Shown here piece after piece: positions 1 to 11,290 of a stretch of 64,000 nt of DNA (the stretch's first letter is position 1; each line of letters opens with the position of its first letter). This stretch comes from JBKPNX01 sp046732855 (lineage in GTDB: Bacteria; Pseudomonadota; Alphaproteobacteria; Geminicoccales; Geminicoccaceae). The DNA is taken from the NCBI GenBank assembly GCA_046732855.1, contig JBKPNX010000062.1:1-64000 (forward strand), given 5' to 3'. The notes below the pieces were generated by a model that made no database searches, was not told where the DNA came from, and saw nothing but the letters and a program-made list of their open reading frames with translations. The position numbers and the translations under genes were made by a program.

Positions 1-2400
1 GGGCAGCGCCGCCGCGCAGCGCAGCGGCAGCGCGAGCGTGAAGGTGGAGCCGACGCCGGGCGCGCTCTCGAGCGTGATGTCGCCGCCCAGAAGCTGGGCG
101 AGCCGCCGGCTGATCGACAGGCCGAGCCCGGTGCCGCCATATTGGCGCGTGCTGCTGCTGTCGACCTGGCGAAACTCCTCGAATACGAGCTCGAGCTGGT
201 CGGCGGGAATGCCGATGCCGGTATCCGCGACCGCGACCGCGACCGCATCGCCGTTGCGCCGCGCGGTCAGCGTGATCGTGCCCGCCTCGGTGAACTTGGC
301 GGCGTTGCTCAAGAGATTGAACAGGATCTGGCGCAGCTTGTCCTGATCGCTGAACAGGGCCGGCAGCCCCGGCTCGATCTCCTTGATCAGCCGCACCTGC
401 CCGCTCCTGACCATCGGCTCGACCGTGCGCAGGCACTGATCGACCAGCGGTTCGAGCGCGAACTCGACCGGCCGCACATCCATGCGTCCGGCCTCGATCT
501 TGGACAGGTCGAGCACGTCGTTGATCAGCCCGAGCAGATGGTTGGCGCTGGCCAGGATCTTCTCGAGGTTGCCGTACTGGCGCTCCGGCAGGACATCCTT
601 GCAGCGGCGCATGATCAGCCTGGTGAAGCCGATGATCGCGTTCATCGGGGTGCGCAGCTCATGGCTCATGTTGGCCAGGAACTCCGACTTGGCGCTGCTC
701 GCCTGCTCCGCCTGCTCCTTGGCCGCCTGGAGCGCCTCCTCGGTGCGCTTCAGGTGAGTGAGGTCGTAGTAGGTCAGCATGCGGCCGCCATCCGGCAGCG
801 GCACGCACTGATACTCGAGCACCCGGCCGGACGGTAGGCGCCACTCCGACTGGGTCACGAGCGACTGGCGCAGCTCCTCGATTCGTTGGGTGCAGTAGTC
901 GTGCCAACTTTCATCGGGAACGTCGTAGATGCCCCGATGGCGGTTGTATTCGAGGATCTCGCGGAACGAGGGCCGCTGCGCCATCAGCTCTTCCGGCATG
1001 TCCCACATCTGCCGGTAGGCGCGGTTGTGGATGCGCACGCGCAGATCCGGCTCGAGCATCAGCACGCCGTAGTCGATGGTCTCGAGCAGCGCGTACAGCT
1101 CGCGCAGGTTCTTCTCCTGGACCTCGACCGCGGTGTCGCGGAACACGGTGAGCGCGTCGGCCATGCGCCCGAGCTCGTCGGGCCCGGCGGCCGGCAGCGG
1201 CGCGCGCAGATTGCCCCCGGCGATCGCCAGCATGCTGTCGCTGAGCGCGCGCAGGCGCGCGACCAGATTGCGATCGACGTAGCGCCACACGATCAGGCCC
1301 GAGCTCAGCAGGCTGAGCAGCACCATGCCGATCAGCACGGCCGAGCCGAGCCGCTGCGCGGCGAGCGCCTCCCGGTTGGCGGCGCCGATATCCTGGTTGA
1401 CCGCGCCGACCAGCCGATCGAGCGCGTCACCGACCTGACGCGACAGCCTGACGTTCTCCGCGAGCAGACCCTGCGCCTGGCCGACGATGGTCAGCTCCTC
1501 GTTACGCGCGGCGATGATGCTGTCGGGGCCGTCCATGAAATTGCGGAACTCGTCGACCCGCTCGAGCAGGCGCAGCCGGAGCTTGTCATCGAACTCGCTG
1601 GCGAGCGCCTCGAGGGTCGCGAGCGAGCGGCGCAGCGGAAACGCGAGCAGCGGCAGATCGGCGAGCGTGTCGGCGCCCGCCGCCTTGATCAGCGTGTCGT
1701 TGATCGCCGACAGCTCGATCTGCGCCTTCTGCTGCGGCATGAACACGGTGATCTCGTCAGCGAGCTGACTGGCCGCGGCGCGCCGGGCGTCCTCGTCGAG
1801 CCCGGCGGTGGCGAGCGCGCGGCGCCACTCGGCCAGCTTGGAATCCATGACCAGGACGCCCGGCGCGACCAACCGTTGCGTCGCGATGTTGGTGCCGGAC
1901 AGCTTGCGCAGCAGCCCCTCCTTGCGCTCGGCCACATCGAGGCGGCTCGCGACCAGGGCATCGAGCGCGGTGAGGTTGCGCTGCAGGCCATCGATCGCTG
2001 GAGCGACCGCAGCCATGGCCTCCGGAGCGACCGCGCTGCCCTTGAGCTTGTCCATCAGCTCATTGAGGCGCCCAACCTCCGCTGCGATGTCCTGCGAGGT
2101 CTCCTGGTGCTGCGCGCGTGTGGTCGCGGCCAGAAACGCCGGCGCCGCGGTCACGATCCGCTCGGCCTGGCGCGACAGCTCGAGCGAGGCGAGCGCCGAG
2201 GGCACCCGCTCCTGTGTGATCCGCCCGAGCACCTTGCCGACCTCGGCGAACGAGTACATGGCGGCCGCCGCCGCGATCACCGCGAACGCGCTGATCCCGA
2301 GAAACGCGAGCAGCAGGCGCCCGCGCACGCCGAGTCGGTCCAGCAGCGACTTCGCGCCAGCCGGCAGGCCCTTTGAGGAATCCGAAGCGTCCAAGTTCAC
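1..2400 (-). CDS. Sensor histidine kinase, TorS-like, possibly hybrid (3' end outside window)
   Basis: Membrane-bound histidine kinase; 800 residues are visible and no stop is reached. Reading from a GTG at 2400: short N-terminus, membrane helix about residues 27-49, a long helical periplasmic region rich in alanine (about 50-345), a second membrane helix near 350, HAMP linker (about 365-415), PAS-like region (about 440-540), dimerisation domain with the phosphorylated His in NMSHELRTPMNAIIGF (near 577), then HATPase with the N-box NLLSNAAKF and the GTGLGLSISRRLA lid. The last visible residues close the ATPase domain, so a receiver domain could follow beyond the window. It lies downstream of, and in the same direction as, three binding-protein genes; TorS-type kinases use periplasmic binding partners, so a link is conceivable but inferred. 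The GTG was chosen because coding-like sequence begins there. Confidence 0.88.
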   Translation of the reverse strand, partial: MNLDASDSSKGLPAGAKSLLDRLGVRGRLLLAFLGISAFAVIAAAAAMYSFAEVGKVLGRITQERVPSALASLELSRQAERIVTAAPAFLAATTRAQHQETSQDIAAEVGRLNELMDKLKGSAVAPEAMAAVAPAIDGLQRNLTALDALVASRLDVAERKEGLLRKLSGTNIATQRLVAPGVLVMDSKLAEWRRALATAGLDEDARRAAASQLADEITVFMPQQKAQIELSAINDTLIKAAGADTLADLPLLAFPLRRSLATLEALASEFDDKLRLRLLERVDEFRNFMDGPDSIIAARNEELTIVGQAQGLLAENVRLSRQVGDALDRLVGAVNQDIGAANREALAAQRLGSAVLIGMVLLSLLSSGLIVWRYVDRNLVARLRALSDSMLAIAGGNLRAPLPAAGPDELGRMADALTVFRDTAVEVQEKNLRELYALLETIDYGVLMLEPDLRVRIHNRAYRQMWDMPEELMAQRPSFREILEYNRHRGIYDVPDESWHDYCTQRIEELRQSLVTQSEWRLPSGRVLEYQCVPLPDGGRMLTYYDLTHLKRTEEALQAAKEQAEQASSAKSEFLANMSHELRTPMNAIIGFTRLIMRRCKDVLPERQYGNLEKILASANHLLGLINDVLDLSKIEAGRMDVRPVEFALEPLVDQCLRTVEPMVRSGQVRLIKEIEPGLPALFSDQDKLRQILFNLLSNAAKFTEAGTITLTARRNGDAVAVAVADTGIGIPADQLELVFEEFRQVDSSSTRQYGGTGLGLSISRRLAQLLGGDITLESAPGVGSTFTLALPLRCAAALP

Positions 2401-2439
2401 ATGCCCCTTGCAGAGGAAATCGGCATCCGTTTCCGCCCG

Positions 2440-3567
2440 CTATTTCTTCGCGACGCCCTGCTCCAGCGGCACGTAGGTGCCATCTGCCTGCCAGACGAAC
2501 CATTGCCACGGCTCGAAGCCGGTGACGTCGCCCTTCTCGTCGAAGCCGATCCGACCCAGGACCGTATCGAACTGGCGGCTGTGCATGACCTGGGTCACCG
2601 CACCTAGATCCAGCGAGCCTGCGGCCTCGACCGCCTGGGCCCAGACCTGCACGGCGGCGTAGACGTAAAGCGTGTAACCGAGCGGCTCGTATCCCTGAGT
2701 ACGGAACTGCGCCACGACATCCTTTGCCTGGGGGCGATCGCCCATATAAGTCATGCCGACCATGGGCGTGCCCTCGAGGCCCGGACCTGCAATCAGGGGA
2801 AAACTGTCGGCCTGGGTTGAGCTGGAAGCAACCAGTCCTAGATCGTAGCCGCGGTCGTGCGCCTGGCGAAAGATCAGGCCCGTTTCCCGATGGAGACCGC
2901 CGAGAAAGAAGACATCGACGCCCGCGGCCTGCATCTTCGAGACCAGCATGGAATACTCTGGCTCGCCGCGGGTGAAGGTCTCATCGACCGCGACCCGAAC
3001 GCCGCGCTCGCGCAACCTGCGCCGGACTGCATTGGCGACGCCTGCGCCCCAGGCCGTGCCGTCATTCAGAATCGCGATCTCTTTGTTCGCCCAATGCTCG
3101 GCGAGATAATCGCCGACCATCATCCCTTGCCGGTCGTCCCGGCCGCAGACCCGAAACACGTTCGGACCACCTTCGTCGGTCAGCTTCGCGCTCGCCGAGC
3201 CCGGGGCGATCTGAAGGATTCTCGCTTCTTCATAGATCTTCGAGGCAGCGATGGAAGAGTGTGAGCACAGATGCCCTACGACGAAGACCACGTCATCGCT
3301 GATTAATTTGCGGGCAAGCGCCACCGCCTGATCGGGGTCACAGAAGTCATCACCCACGATCAATTCGAGGCTCTGGCTAAGAACGCCGCCCTTAGTGTTC
3401 AGATTCTCAACGGCGAGCTCGGCCGCGCGCTGATACTGCTCGCCAAACCACGAGGAAGGACCGGTCATTGCGCTCGCCATGCCGATCCGGATCTCGGCTT
3501 CCGCAGCCGGCGCGCACAGCGCCGCAATCAAAATGACGCCGACGAACAGCAATTTGCGGCCGAGCAT
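2440..3567 (-). CDS. ABC transporter substrate-binding protein, branched-chain amino-acid (Peripla_BP_6) type, copy A1
   Basis: A 375-residue periplasmic binding protein of the LivJ/LivK-like family. An N-terminal signal peptide ends near the Ala-Glu-Ala before EIRIG; the family fingerprint follows (GMASAMTGPSSWFGEQ, NTKGGVLSQ, GDDFCDPDQAVA) and two alternating alpha/beta lobes run to a conserved end GFDEKGDVTGFEPWQWFVWQ. It probably binds an amino acid or small carboxylate, but the ligand cannot be read from sequence. It is the first (downstream) unit of a three-copy minus-strand array. No permease or ATPase of a Liv system is present in the window, so this is an orphan receptor. The kinase gene starts 40 bp downstream. 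Confidence 0.9.
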   Translation of the reverse strand: MLGRKLLFVGVILIAALCAPAAEAEIRIGMASAMTGPSSWFGEQYQRAAELAVENLNTKGGVLSQSLELIVGDDFCDPDQAVALARKLISDDVVFVVGHLCSHSSIAASKIYEEARILQIAPGSASAKLTDEGGPNVFRVCGRDDRQGMMVGDYLAEHWANKEIAILNDGTAWGAGVANAVRRRLRERGVRVAVDETFTRGEPEYSMLVSKMQAAGVDVFFLGGLHRETGLIFRQAHDRGYDLGLVASSSTQADSFPLIAGPGLEGTPMVGMTYMGDRPQAKDVVAQFRTQGYEPLGYTLYVYAAVQVWAQAVEAAGSLDLGAVTQVMHSRQFDTVLGRIGFDEKGDVTGFEPWQWFVWQADGTYVPLEQGVAKK

Positions 3568-3660
3568 GTTTCAGCCCTCCAGCCTGTGGAAATTATTCTG
3601 CGCCGCTCCCAGACCCGCCGCAATGCGGAAAAACGCACGCTCTCGATCGGGTTCGGCGCG

Positions 3661-4788
3661 CTATTCCTTGGCTGAGCCTGGCGCCAGCGGCACGTAGGTG
3701 CCATCTGCCTGCCAGACGAACCATTGCCACGGCTCGAAACCGGTGACGTCGCCCTTCTGGTCGAACCCTATCTCGCCGAGCACCGTATCGAACTGACGGC
3801 TGTGCAGGACCTTGATCACCGCGTCCAGATCCAGCGAGCCCGCGGCCTCGACCGCCTGGGCCCAGACCTGAACCGCCGCGTAGGCGTTAAGCGTGTTCCC
3901 AAGCGGCTCGTAGCCCCGCGCGCGCAGCCGCGCCACGACCTCGGCCGCGCGGGAGCTGTGGCGCATGTCTGCCGTGGCGATCATCAGCGTGCCTTCGATC
4001 CCCGGCCCGGCGATCATCGGGAAGTCCTCGGTCGCGCATGCGCTGGAGGCAATCAGCCGGGCATTGTAGCCCCGCTCGTGCGCCTGGCGAAAGATCAGGC
4101 CTGTGTCCGGATGATAGCCGCCGACAAAAAAGACATCGACTCCCGCGGTCTGCATCCTCGATACCAGCGCGGAATAATCCTGTTCGCCGCGGGTGTAGGT
4201 CTCATTCAGCGCCACCGGCACGCCGCGCTCACGCAACCTGCGTCGGACGCCGTTAGCGACGCCGGCGCCCCAGACGGTACCGTCATCGAGGATTGCGATC
4301 TCTTTGCGCGGCCAGTGCTCGGCGAGGTAATCGCCGACCTTGTTCCCCTGATGGTCGTCCCGGCCGTACACGCGAAATACGTTCGGCCCGCCCTCGTCGG
4401 TCAGCTTGGCGCTCGCCGAACTCGCGGAAATCATGAGAATCGCCGCCGCTTGGTAGACCTTCGACGCCGCGATTGACGCATGCGAGCACCAATGCCCGGC
4501 GACGAAGACCACGCCATCGCTGATCAGTTTGCGGGCCAGTGCGACCGCCTGATCGGCATCGCAGAAATCATCGCCGATGATGAGCTCGATGTTCTGCCCG
4601 AGCACGCCGCCCCGGGCATTGAGATCCGCGACCGCCAGCCCGGTGCCGCGCTGATACTGCTCAGCGAACCAAGCGTACGGCCCGGTCATCGCGGCGGCCA
4701 CGCCAATCCGGATCTCGGCCTCCGCCGCCCGCGCACATAGCGCCGCAATCAAAATAGCATTGAAAAGCAGTGATTTGCGGCGGACCAT
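3661..4788 (-). CDS. ABC transporter substrate-binding protein, branched-chain amino-acid type, copy A2
   Basis: A 375-residue paralog of the neighbouring gene with the same length and architecture: signal peptide ending in RAAEA, then EIRIGVAAAMTGPYAWFAEQ, NARGGVLGQ and GDDFCDADQAVALARKL, ending at the shared VTGFEPWQWFVWQADGTYVP. The gene and its spacer repeat with a period of exactly 1221 bp, and the 93-bp spacers on either side are nearly identical (both contain CCGCAATGCGGAAAAACGCA), which shows recent tandem duplication. Residues in the lobes differ enough between A1 and A2 (for example LGGLHRETG against VGGYHPDTG) that ligand preference may have diverged. Confidence 0.9.
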   Translation of the reverse strand: MVRRKSLLFNAILIAALCARAAEAEIRIGVAAAMTGPYAWFAEQYQRGTGLAVADLNARGGVLGQNIELIIGDDFCDADQAVALARKLISDGVVFVAGHWCSHASIAASKVYQAAAILMISASSASAKLTDEGGPNVFRVYGRDDHQGNKVGDYLAEHWPRKEIAILDDGTVWGAGVANGVRRRLRERGVPVALNETYTRGEQDYSALVSRMQTAGVDVFFVGGYHPDTGLIFRQAHERGYNARLIASSACATEDFPMIAGPGIEGTLMIATADMRHSSRAAEVVARLRARGYEPLGNTLNAYAAVQVWAQAVEAAGSLDLDAVIKVLHSRQFDTVLGEIGFDQKGDVTGFEPWQWFVWQADGTYVPLAPGSAKE

Positions 4789-4881
4789 GATTCAGCCCTC
4801 CAGCATCCGGAAAACATTCTGCGCCCCCGGTCGACTGGCCGCAATGCGGAAAAACGCACGCTCTCGATCATGTTCGGCGCG

Positions 4882-5473
4882 CTATTTCTTGGCGACGCCT
4901 CGCTCCAGCGGCACGTAAGTGCCATCGGCCTGCCAGACATACCAGCCCCACGGCTCGAAGCCCGTGACATCGCCTTTCTCGTCGAAACCGATCTTGCCCA
5001 GCACCGTGTCGAACTGGCGGCTGTGCATGACCTGGATCACCGCATCGAGATCCAGCGACTTCGCCGCCTCGACCGCCTGGGCCCAGACCTGGATCGCGGC
5101 GTACGCGTACAGCGTGTAGCCGAGCGGCTCATAGCCTTCGGCCTGGAACTCCGCCACGACGTCCCGCGCCTGGGGCCGTTCGCCCGTGTAGGTCATGGCG
5201 GCCATGATCGTGCCCTCGAGCGCCGCACCCGCGATCATCGGGAAATCCTCAAGCGCCATCGCGCTGTTGGCGATCAGTCGCAGGGGATAGCCCCGGTCGT
5301 GCGCCTGGCGGAGGATCAGGCCGGCCTCGCGATGATAGCCGCCGAGAAAGAACACCTCGACGCCCGCATCTTGCATCCTGGAGACCAGCGCGGAGTACTC
5401 CTCGTCGCCTGGTGGGCGCGCAAAGCGCCGCGGCGGCAACAATGCTGACGGCGAGCAATCCCGAGCGAACCAT
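4882..5473 (-). pseudogene. Third binding-protein copy (A3), internally deleted and frameshifted
   Basis: The 3' half encodes an intact C-terminal part of the same binding-protein family, from EEYSALVSRMQ to the shared VTGFEPWGWYVWQADGTYVP end. The 5' end at 5473 encodes a clean signal peptide, MVRSGLLAVSIVAAAALCAP. The two pieces meet near 5412 in different frames: roughly 170 codons, covering most of lobe 1, are missing and the reading frame shifts at the junction. The signal-peptide frame continues into unrelated residues (TRRRGVLRAG). Both ends align to copies A1 and A2, so this is a deleted copy and not a shorter gene. An ATG at 5442 gives a 186-residue in-frame product, but it would lack a signal peptide and half the binding site. 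Confidence 0.85.
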
Positions 5474-5558
5474 CGCCTGCCTCCATATAGAACCCACTAG
5501 TCTGCGCCGGTACCCGGTCGGCAGCAATCGGGACTCACCCGTGGTGCACCCTATTTGA

Positions 5559-5800
5559 TCAGCTTGAGCGACGCAGATCGTGTTCAGTCCAAGGCGTGCC
5601 GGCCAGCAGATTGCGCAGCGCATACGGCGTCAGCGTGTCTGCTGCACGATGGTAATGGATCACAACGCGCCGGCCGTCCGGGTGGCGGTAGATCCTTGGC
5701 TGCCCTGACGTTCTGTGAACGAAAAGCGATCACGCTCCAGAGCCTGCGCGATGCGTCGCGTTGGTACGTTGCGCAGCAGCCCCCCGGTCGATGGACCGAG
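5559..5800 (-). pseudogene. HicA-like toxin remnant, frameshifted
   Basis: HicA-type mRNA interferases are small double-stranded-RNA-binding-like proteins. One frame encodes LLRNVPTRRIAQALERDRFS and ends at RQGSQ. The next frame, from about 5703, continues as RIYRHPDGRRVVIHYHRAAD and LRNLLAGTPWTEHDL to a TGA at 5559. Joined, these give a normal HicA layout with helix, RQxGSH/Q turn, RHPDGRR strand and C-terminal helix. One base is missing at AGCCAAGGATC, which breaks the frame. No in-frame ATG is evident at the 5' end, where the frame starts next to the hicB stop. The active-site His expected after GS is Gln or lost at the shift. The gene appears dead unless the indel is a sequencing error. 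Confidence 0.6.
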
Positions 5801-5801
5801 G

Positions 5802-6038
5802 TCATACAGTGATGGCGACCAGAGGCTCATCTCTGACCTCGGCTGAAGCCTCCCTCGGTGTCTCGCCGCCGGCCTTCTGCACGTCTCGCACGTAAGCTTC
5901 GACCGCGTCTCGCGAGTTCCGGAGCGCTTCCTCTTTGCTGAGACCCCACGTGGCGCAGCCGGGTAGCGAGGGCACACCAGCACTCCACCTCCCGTCTTCC
6001 TCCTGAAGCAATTCGGCATGGAAGTCGTAGGACTTCAT
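5802..6038 (-). CDS. hicB: HicB family antitoxin
   Basis: A 78-residue protein with the HicB partial RNase-H-like fold: the start MKSYDFHAELLQEEDGRWSA, then VPSLPGCATWGLSKEEALRN, the family's signature core (PxLPGC-x-T/S-G-x-T/S-x-E-E-A), and a terminal helix-strand segment. It lacks an added DNA-binding domain. The hicA remnant follows immediately downstream, giving the order hicB-hicA. HicB neutralises HicA and often autoregulates the pair. With the toxin frameshifted, this antitoxin may be an orphan. Confidence 0.82.
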   Translation of the reverse strand: MKSYDFHAELLQEEDGRWSAGVPSLPGCATWGLSKEEALRNSRDAVEAYVRDVQKAGGETPREASAEVRDEPLVAITV

Positions 6039-6120
6039 CGCAGCAACTCCGTCGGCATCGGATGAACTCTATTCGTCCGTTTGAGTTCAAAGTAGCGGTA
6101 GGCGCCAAGCGGGCCAGACG

Positions 6121-7293
6121 TCACCCCGTCGCCTCGAACAGCTCGCGGCCGATCAGCATGCGCCGGATCTCGGAGGTGCCGGCGCCGATCTCGTACAGCT
6201 TGGCGTCGCGCAACAGACGACCGGTCGGATAGTCGTTGACGTAGCCGTTGCCGCCCAGCGTCTGGATCGCCTGCAGCGCCATCCAGGTCGCCTTCTCCGC
6301 CGCGTACAGCAGGCAGCCCGCGGCGTCCTGGCGCGTGGTCTTACCGCGGTCCGACGCCCGCGCCGTGAAATACACGTACGACTTGCAGGCGTTCATCGTG
6401 GTGTACATGTCGGCGAGCTTGCCCTGCATCAGCTGGAAGGTGCCGATCGGCCGGCCGAACTGCTCGCGCTCGTGCATGTAGGGGAGTGCCACGTCAAGGC
6501 ACGCCTGCATGATCCCGAGCGGCCCGCCCGCGAGCACGATGCGCTCGTAGTCGAGCCCACTCATGAGCACGGCGGCGCCCTGATTGACCTCGCCGAGCAC
6601 GTTCTCCGCGGGCACCTCGCAGTCCTCGAAGATCAGCTCGCAGGTGTTGGAGCCGCGCATGCCGAGCTTGTCCAGCTTCTGCGCGGTGCGAAAGCCTTTC
6701 ATGCCGCGCTCGATCAGGAACGCCGTGATGCCGCGCGCCCCGGCTTGTGGGTCGGTCTTCGCGTAGACCACCAGCACCTCGGCGTCGGGGCCGTTGGTGA
6801 TCCACATTTTTGAGCCGTTCAGGACGTAGCGGTCGCCCTTCTTCTCGGCGCGGGTCCGCATCCCGACCACGTCCGAGCCAGCGCCGGGCTCGCTCATCGC
6901 CAGCGCGCCGACATGCTCGCCGTTGATCAGCTGCGGCAGATAGCGCTGCTTCTGCGCGTGCGTGCCGTTGCGCCGGATCTGGTTGACGCAGAGGTTCGAA
7001 TGCGCGCCGTAGCTGAGGCCGACCGCGGCCGACGCGCGCGAGACCTCCTCCATGGCGATGACGTGCTCGGTGTAGCCCAGGCCCGCGCCGCCGTACTCCT
7101 CCTCGACCGTGATGCCGTGCAGGCCGAGCGCGCCGAGACGCGGCCACAGATCGCGCGGGAACTCGTTGGTCCGGTCGATCGCCTCGGCGCGCGGCGCGAT
7201 CTCCGCCTGGGCGAAGCCCGCGACCGTATCCCGGATCATGTCCGCGGTGTCGCCGAGGTCGAAGTTGAGCGACGGAAAGCTGAACTGCGCCAT
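6121..7293 (-). CDS. ivd: Isovaleryl-CoA dehydrogenase
   Basis: A 390-residue acyl-CoA dehydrogenase that oxidises isovaleryl-CoA to 3-methylcrotonyl-CoA in leucine breakdown, passing electrons to ETF. Visible features are the N-terminal helical domain, the FAD-contact strand with [13 protein letters not shown] and [17 protein letters not shown], the segment [16 protein letters not shown] carrying the Glu used as base in isovaleryl enzymes, and the C-terminal [20 protein letters not shown] and [14 protein letters not shown]. Length and start match the family. The mgtE gene begins about 10 bp upstream on the same strand, so co-transcription is possible. Methylcrotonyl-CoA carboxylase genes that usually accompany ivd are not in the window. 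Confidence 0.93.
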   Translation of the reverse strand: MAQFSFPSLNFDLGDTADMIRDTVAGFAQAEIAPRAEAIDRTNEFPRDLWPRLGALGLHGITVEEEYGGAGLGYTEHVIAMEEVSRASAAVGLSYGAHSNLCVNQIRRNGTHAQKQRYLPQLINGEHVGALAMSEPGAGSDVVGMRTRAEKKGDRYVLNGSKMWITNGPDAEVLVVYAKTDPQAGARGITAFLIERGMKGFRTAQKLDKLGMRGSNTCELIFEDCEVPAENVLGEVNQGAAVLMSGLDYERIVLAGGPLGIMQACLDVALPYMHEREQFGRPIGTFQLMQGKLADMYTTMNACKSYVYFTARASDRGKTTRQDAAGCLLYAAEKATWMALQAIQTLGGNGYVNDYPTGRLLRDAKLYEIGAGTSEIRRMLIGRELFEATG

Positions 7294-7303
7294 GGCTGCA
7301 CCC

Positions 7304-8699
7304 TCAGAGCAGAAGCAAGGTGGCGATACCGAGGAAGGTGAAGAAGCCGATCGCGTCGATGGTCGGGGTGACGAACACGCTGGATGCGATCGCCGGGTCG
7401 AAGCCGAGCCGCTCGAGCAGCAGCGGGATGCTGACCCCGATCAGCGCGGCGGCCGAGATGGTGGCAACGACCGACACGGCGAACACCAGGGCGAGATCGG
7501 GCTGGCCGAACCAGATCAGCGCGACCAGGGCGCCGACGAACATCACCGCGCTGCCGTTCAGGATGCCGACGCCGATCTCCTTGAGGAACACCTTCAGGGC
7601 GTTGCCGCGGGTGATCTCGCGCACCGCGAGCGCGCGCACGACCACCGCGAGGGTCTGCACGCCGGAGTTGCCGCCGAGCGCGGCGATCACCGGCATGAGC
7701 ACGGCGAGCGCGACCAGCTGCTGGATCGAATGATTGAACAGGTAGATCACCGACGCGCTGAGCGTCGACGACACGAGGCTCATCAGCAGCCAGGGCACGC
7801 GTTGCCGGCTGGCCCGCCAGGGCGAGGTGAAGATGCTCGTCTCCTGCACGCCGCCGAGCTTCAGGATGTCCTCCTCGGCCTCCTCCTCGATGACGTGGAC
7901 GACGTCGTCGACGGTGATGACGCCGAGCAGCCGGCGGTTGATGTCGACCACCGGCGCCGACACCAGGCCATACTGCCGGAACAGGAAGCCCACTTCCTCC
8001 TGATCCATGTCGAACGGGATCAGGTGCAGCTCCTTGAGCTTGAGCTCGGTCAGCAGCACGCCACGCCTGCTGCGCACGATCTTGCTGAGCGGGATCGAGC
8101 CGACCGGCTCGAACCGCGGGTTGACGATGTAAATGTCGTAGAACTCGTCGGGCAGATCGGGCTTGGCGCGCAGATAGTCGATGGTCTGGCCGACGGTCCA
8201 GAACTCCGGGGCGGCGACCAGCTCGCGCTGCATCAGCCGCCCGGCGCTGTCCTCGGGATAGGCGAGGCCCTGCTCGACCGCCGCACGCTCCGGCATCGGC
8301 AGGGTCTGCAGGATCGCGATCTGCTCGGCCTCGTCCAGATCTTCGAGGATCTCGATCGCATCGTCGGTCTCGAGCTGCGCGATCGCCGCGCCGGTCTCCT
8401 CCGGCGTGAGCTGCTCGAGCACCGCCTCGCGCACCGTCTCGTCGAGATGGGTGAGCAGCTCGGGGTCGAGGGTCGGCTTGAGCTCGGCGACCAGCGTGGC
8501 GCGCTCGTCGTGCCCGAGCTGCTCCAGGAGATCCGCCTGATCGGCGGCATGCAGTGCGCCCGCGAGCTCTGCGGCGCGCTCCACCTCGCCGGCCTCGAGC
8601 GCCTCCTCGACGGTGCGCACGAGCTCCTCCGGCGGGGCGGCCGGGGCTTCCGTCTCGGTGGTCGGACGCGCTTCGGTCGCGACCTCGGTCACCGGCGGA

Positions 8700-8722
<23 letters not shown>
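7304..8722 (-). CDS. mgtE: Magnesium transporter MgtE
   Basis: A 472-residue inner-membrane Mg2+ channel/transporter. Order: an acidic N-terminal MgtE_N superhelical domain (about 36-137) with repeated aspartate/glutamate helices; a paired CBS domain (about 140-258), including [14 protein letters not shown] and [15 protein letters not shown]; a plug helix; then five membrane segments (about 290-470) containing [20 protein letters not shown], the signature pore region. The long N-terminal acidic domains sense cytoplasmic Mg2+. The first 23 bp overlap the end of maeB, suggesting translational coupling. Confidence 0.93.
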
Positions 8723-10973
<2,251 letters not shown>

Positions 10974-11150
10974 GGCTGCGATACTCCCAGGCGAGGCCGG
11001 TGCTTGCGCGGCTCCGTTGTACAGGCACGGCTGATCCAAGCCTAGCTGTCAGCTCGGACGACCTCACGGCCGGCCCCAGCGAGGCCTCGCGCCGTGCGTG
11101 CCTCATGACAGCACACGTGCGCTGCGCCGCCGATCGGTTCTGCTTGAAAG

Positions 11151-11237
11151 TGGTGCGGCCGAGAAGACTCGAACTTCCACCCCGTTTCCGGGACAGCGCC
11201 CTCAACGCTGCGCGTCTACCAATTCCGCCACGGCCGC
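11151..11237 (-). tRNA. tRNA-Leu(GAG)
   Basis: On the minus strand the sequence starts GCGGCCGTGGCGGAATTGG, which pairs with the 3' end CGGCCGC followed by ACCA, giving a 7-bp acceptor stem with encoded CCA. The anticodon arm is CAGCG-TTGAGGG-CGCTG, so the anticodon is GAG and the tRNA reads CUU/CUC. The long variable arm (GTCCCGGAAACGGGGT) and the D-loop GGTAGACGCGC are typical of leucine tRNAs. The T arm contains GTTCGAGTC. Confidence 0.95.
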
Positions 11238-11290
11238 GTATATCTGAGCGACGGATTGCGGCCCGCCGCGTGGCGCTTGGGAGATAGCAA

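Larger units (their letters stand above)
2440..5473 (-). repeat. Tandem array of binding-protein genes, 1221-bp unit
   Basis: Gene ends fall at 2440, 3661 and 4882, a period of exactly 1221 bp twice over. Coding regions and the two 93-bp spacers are both repeated, so the unit of duplication was gene plus spacer. The third unit carries an internal deletion. A similar three-copy array with a 1140-bp period lies at 38131-41508 on the other strand. Confidence 0.85.
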
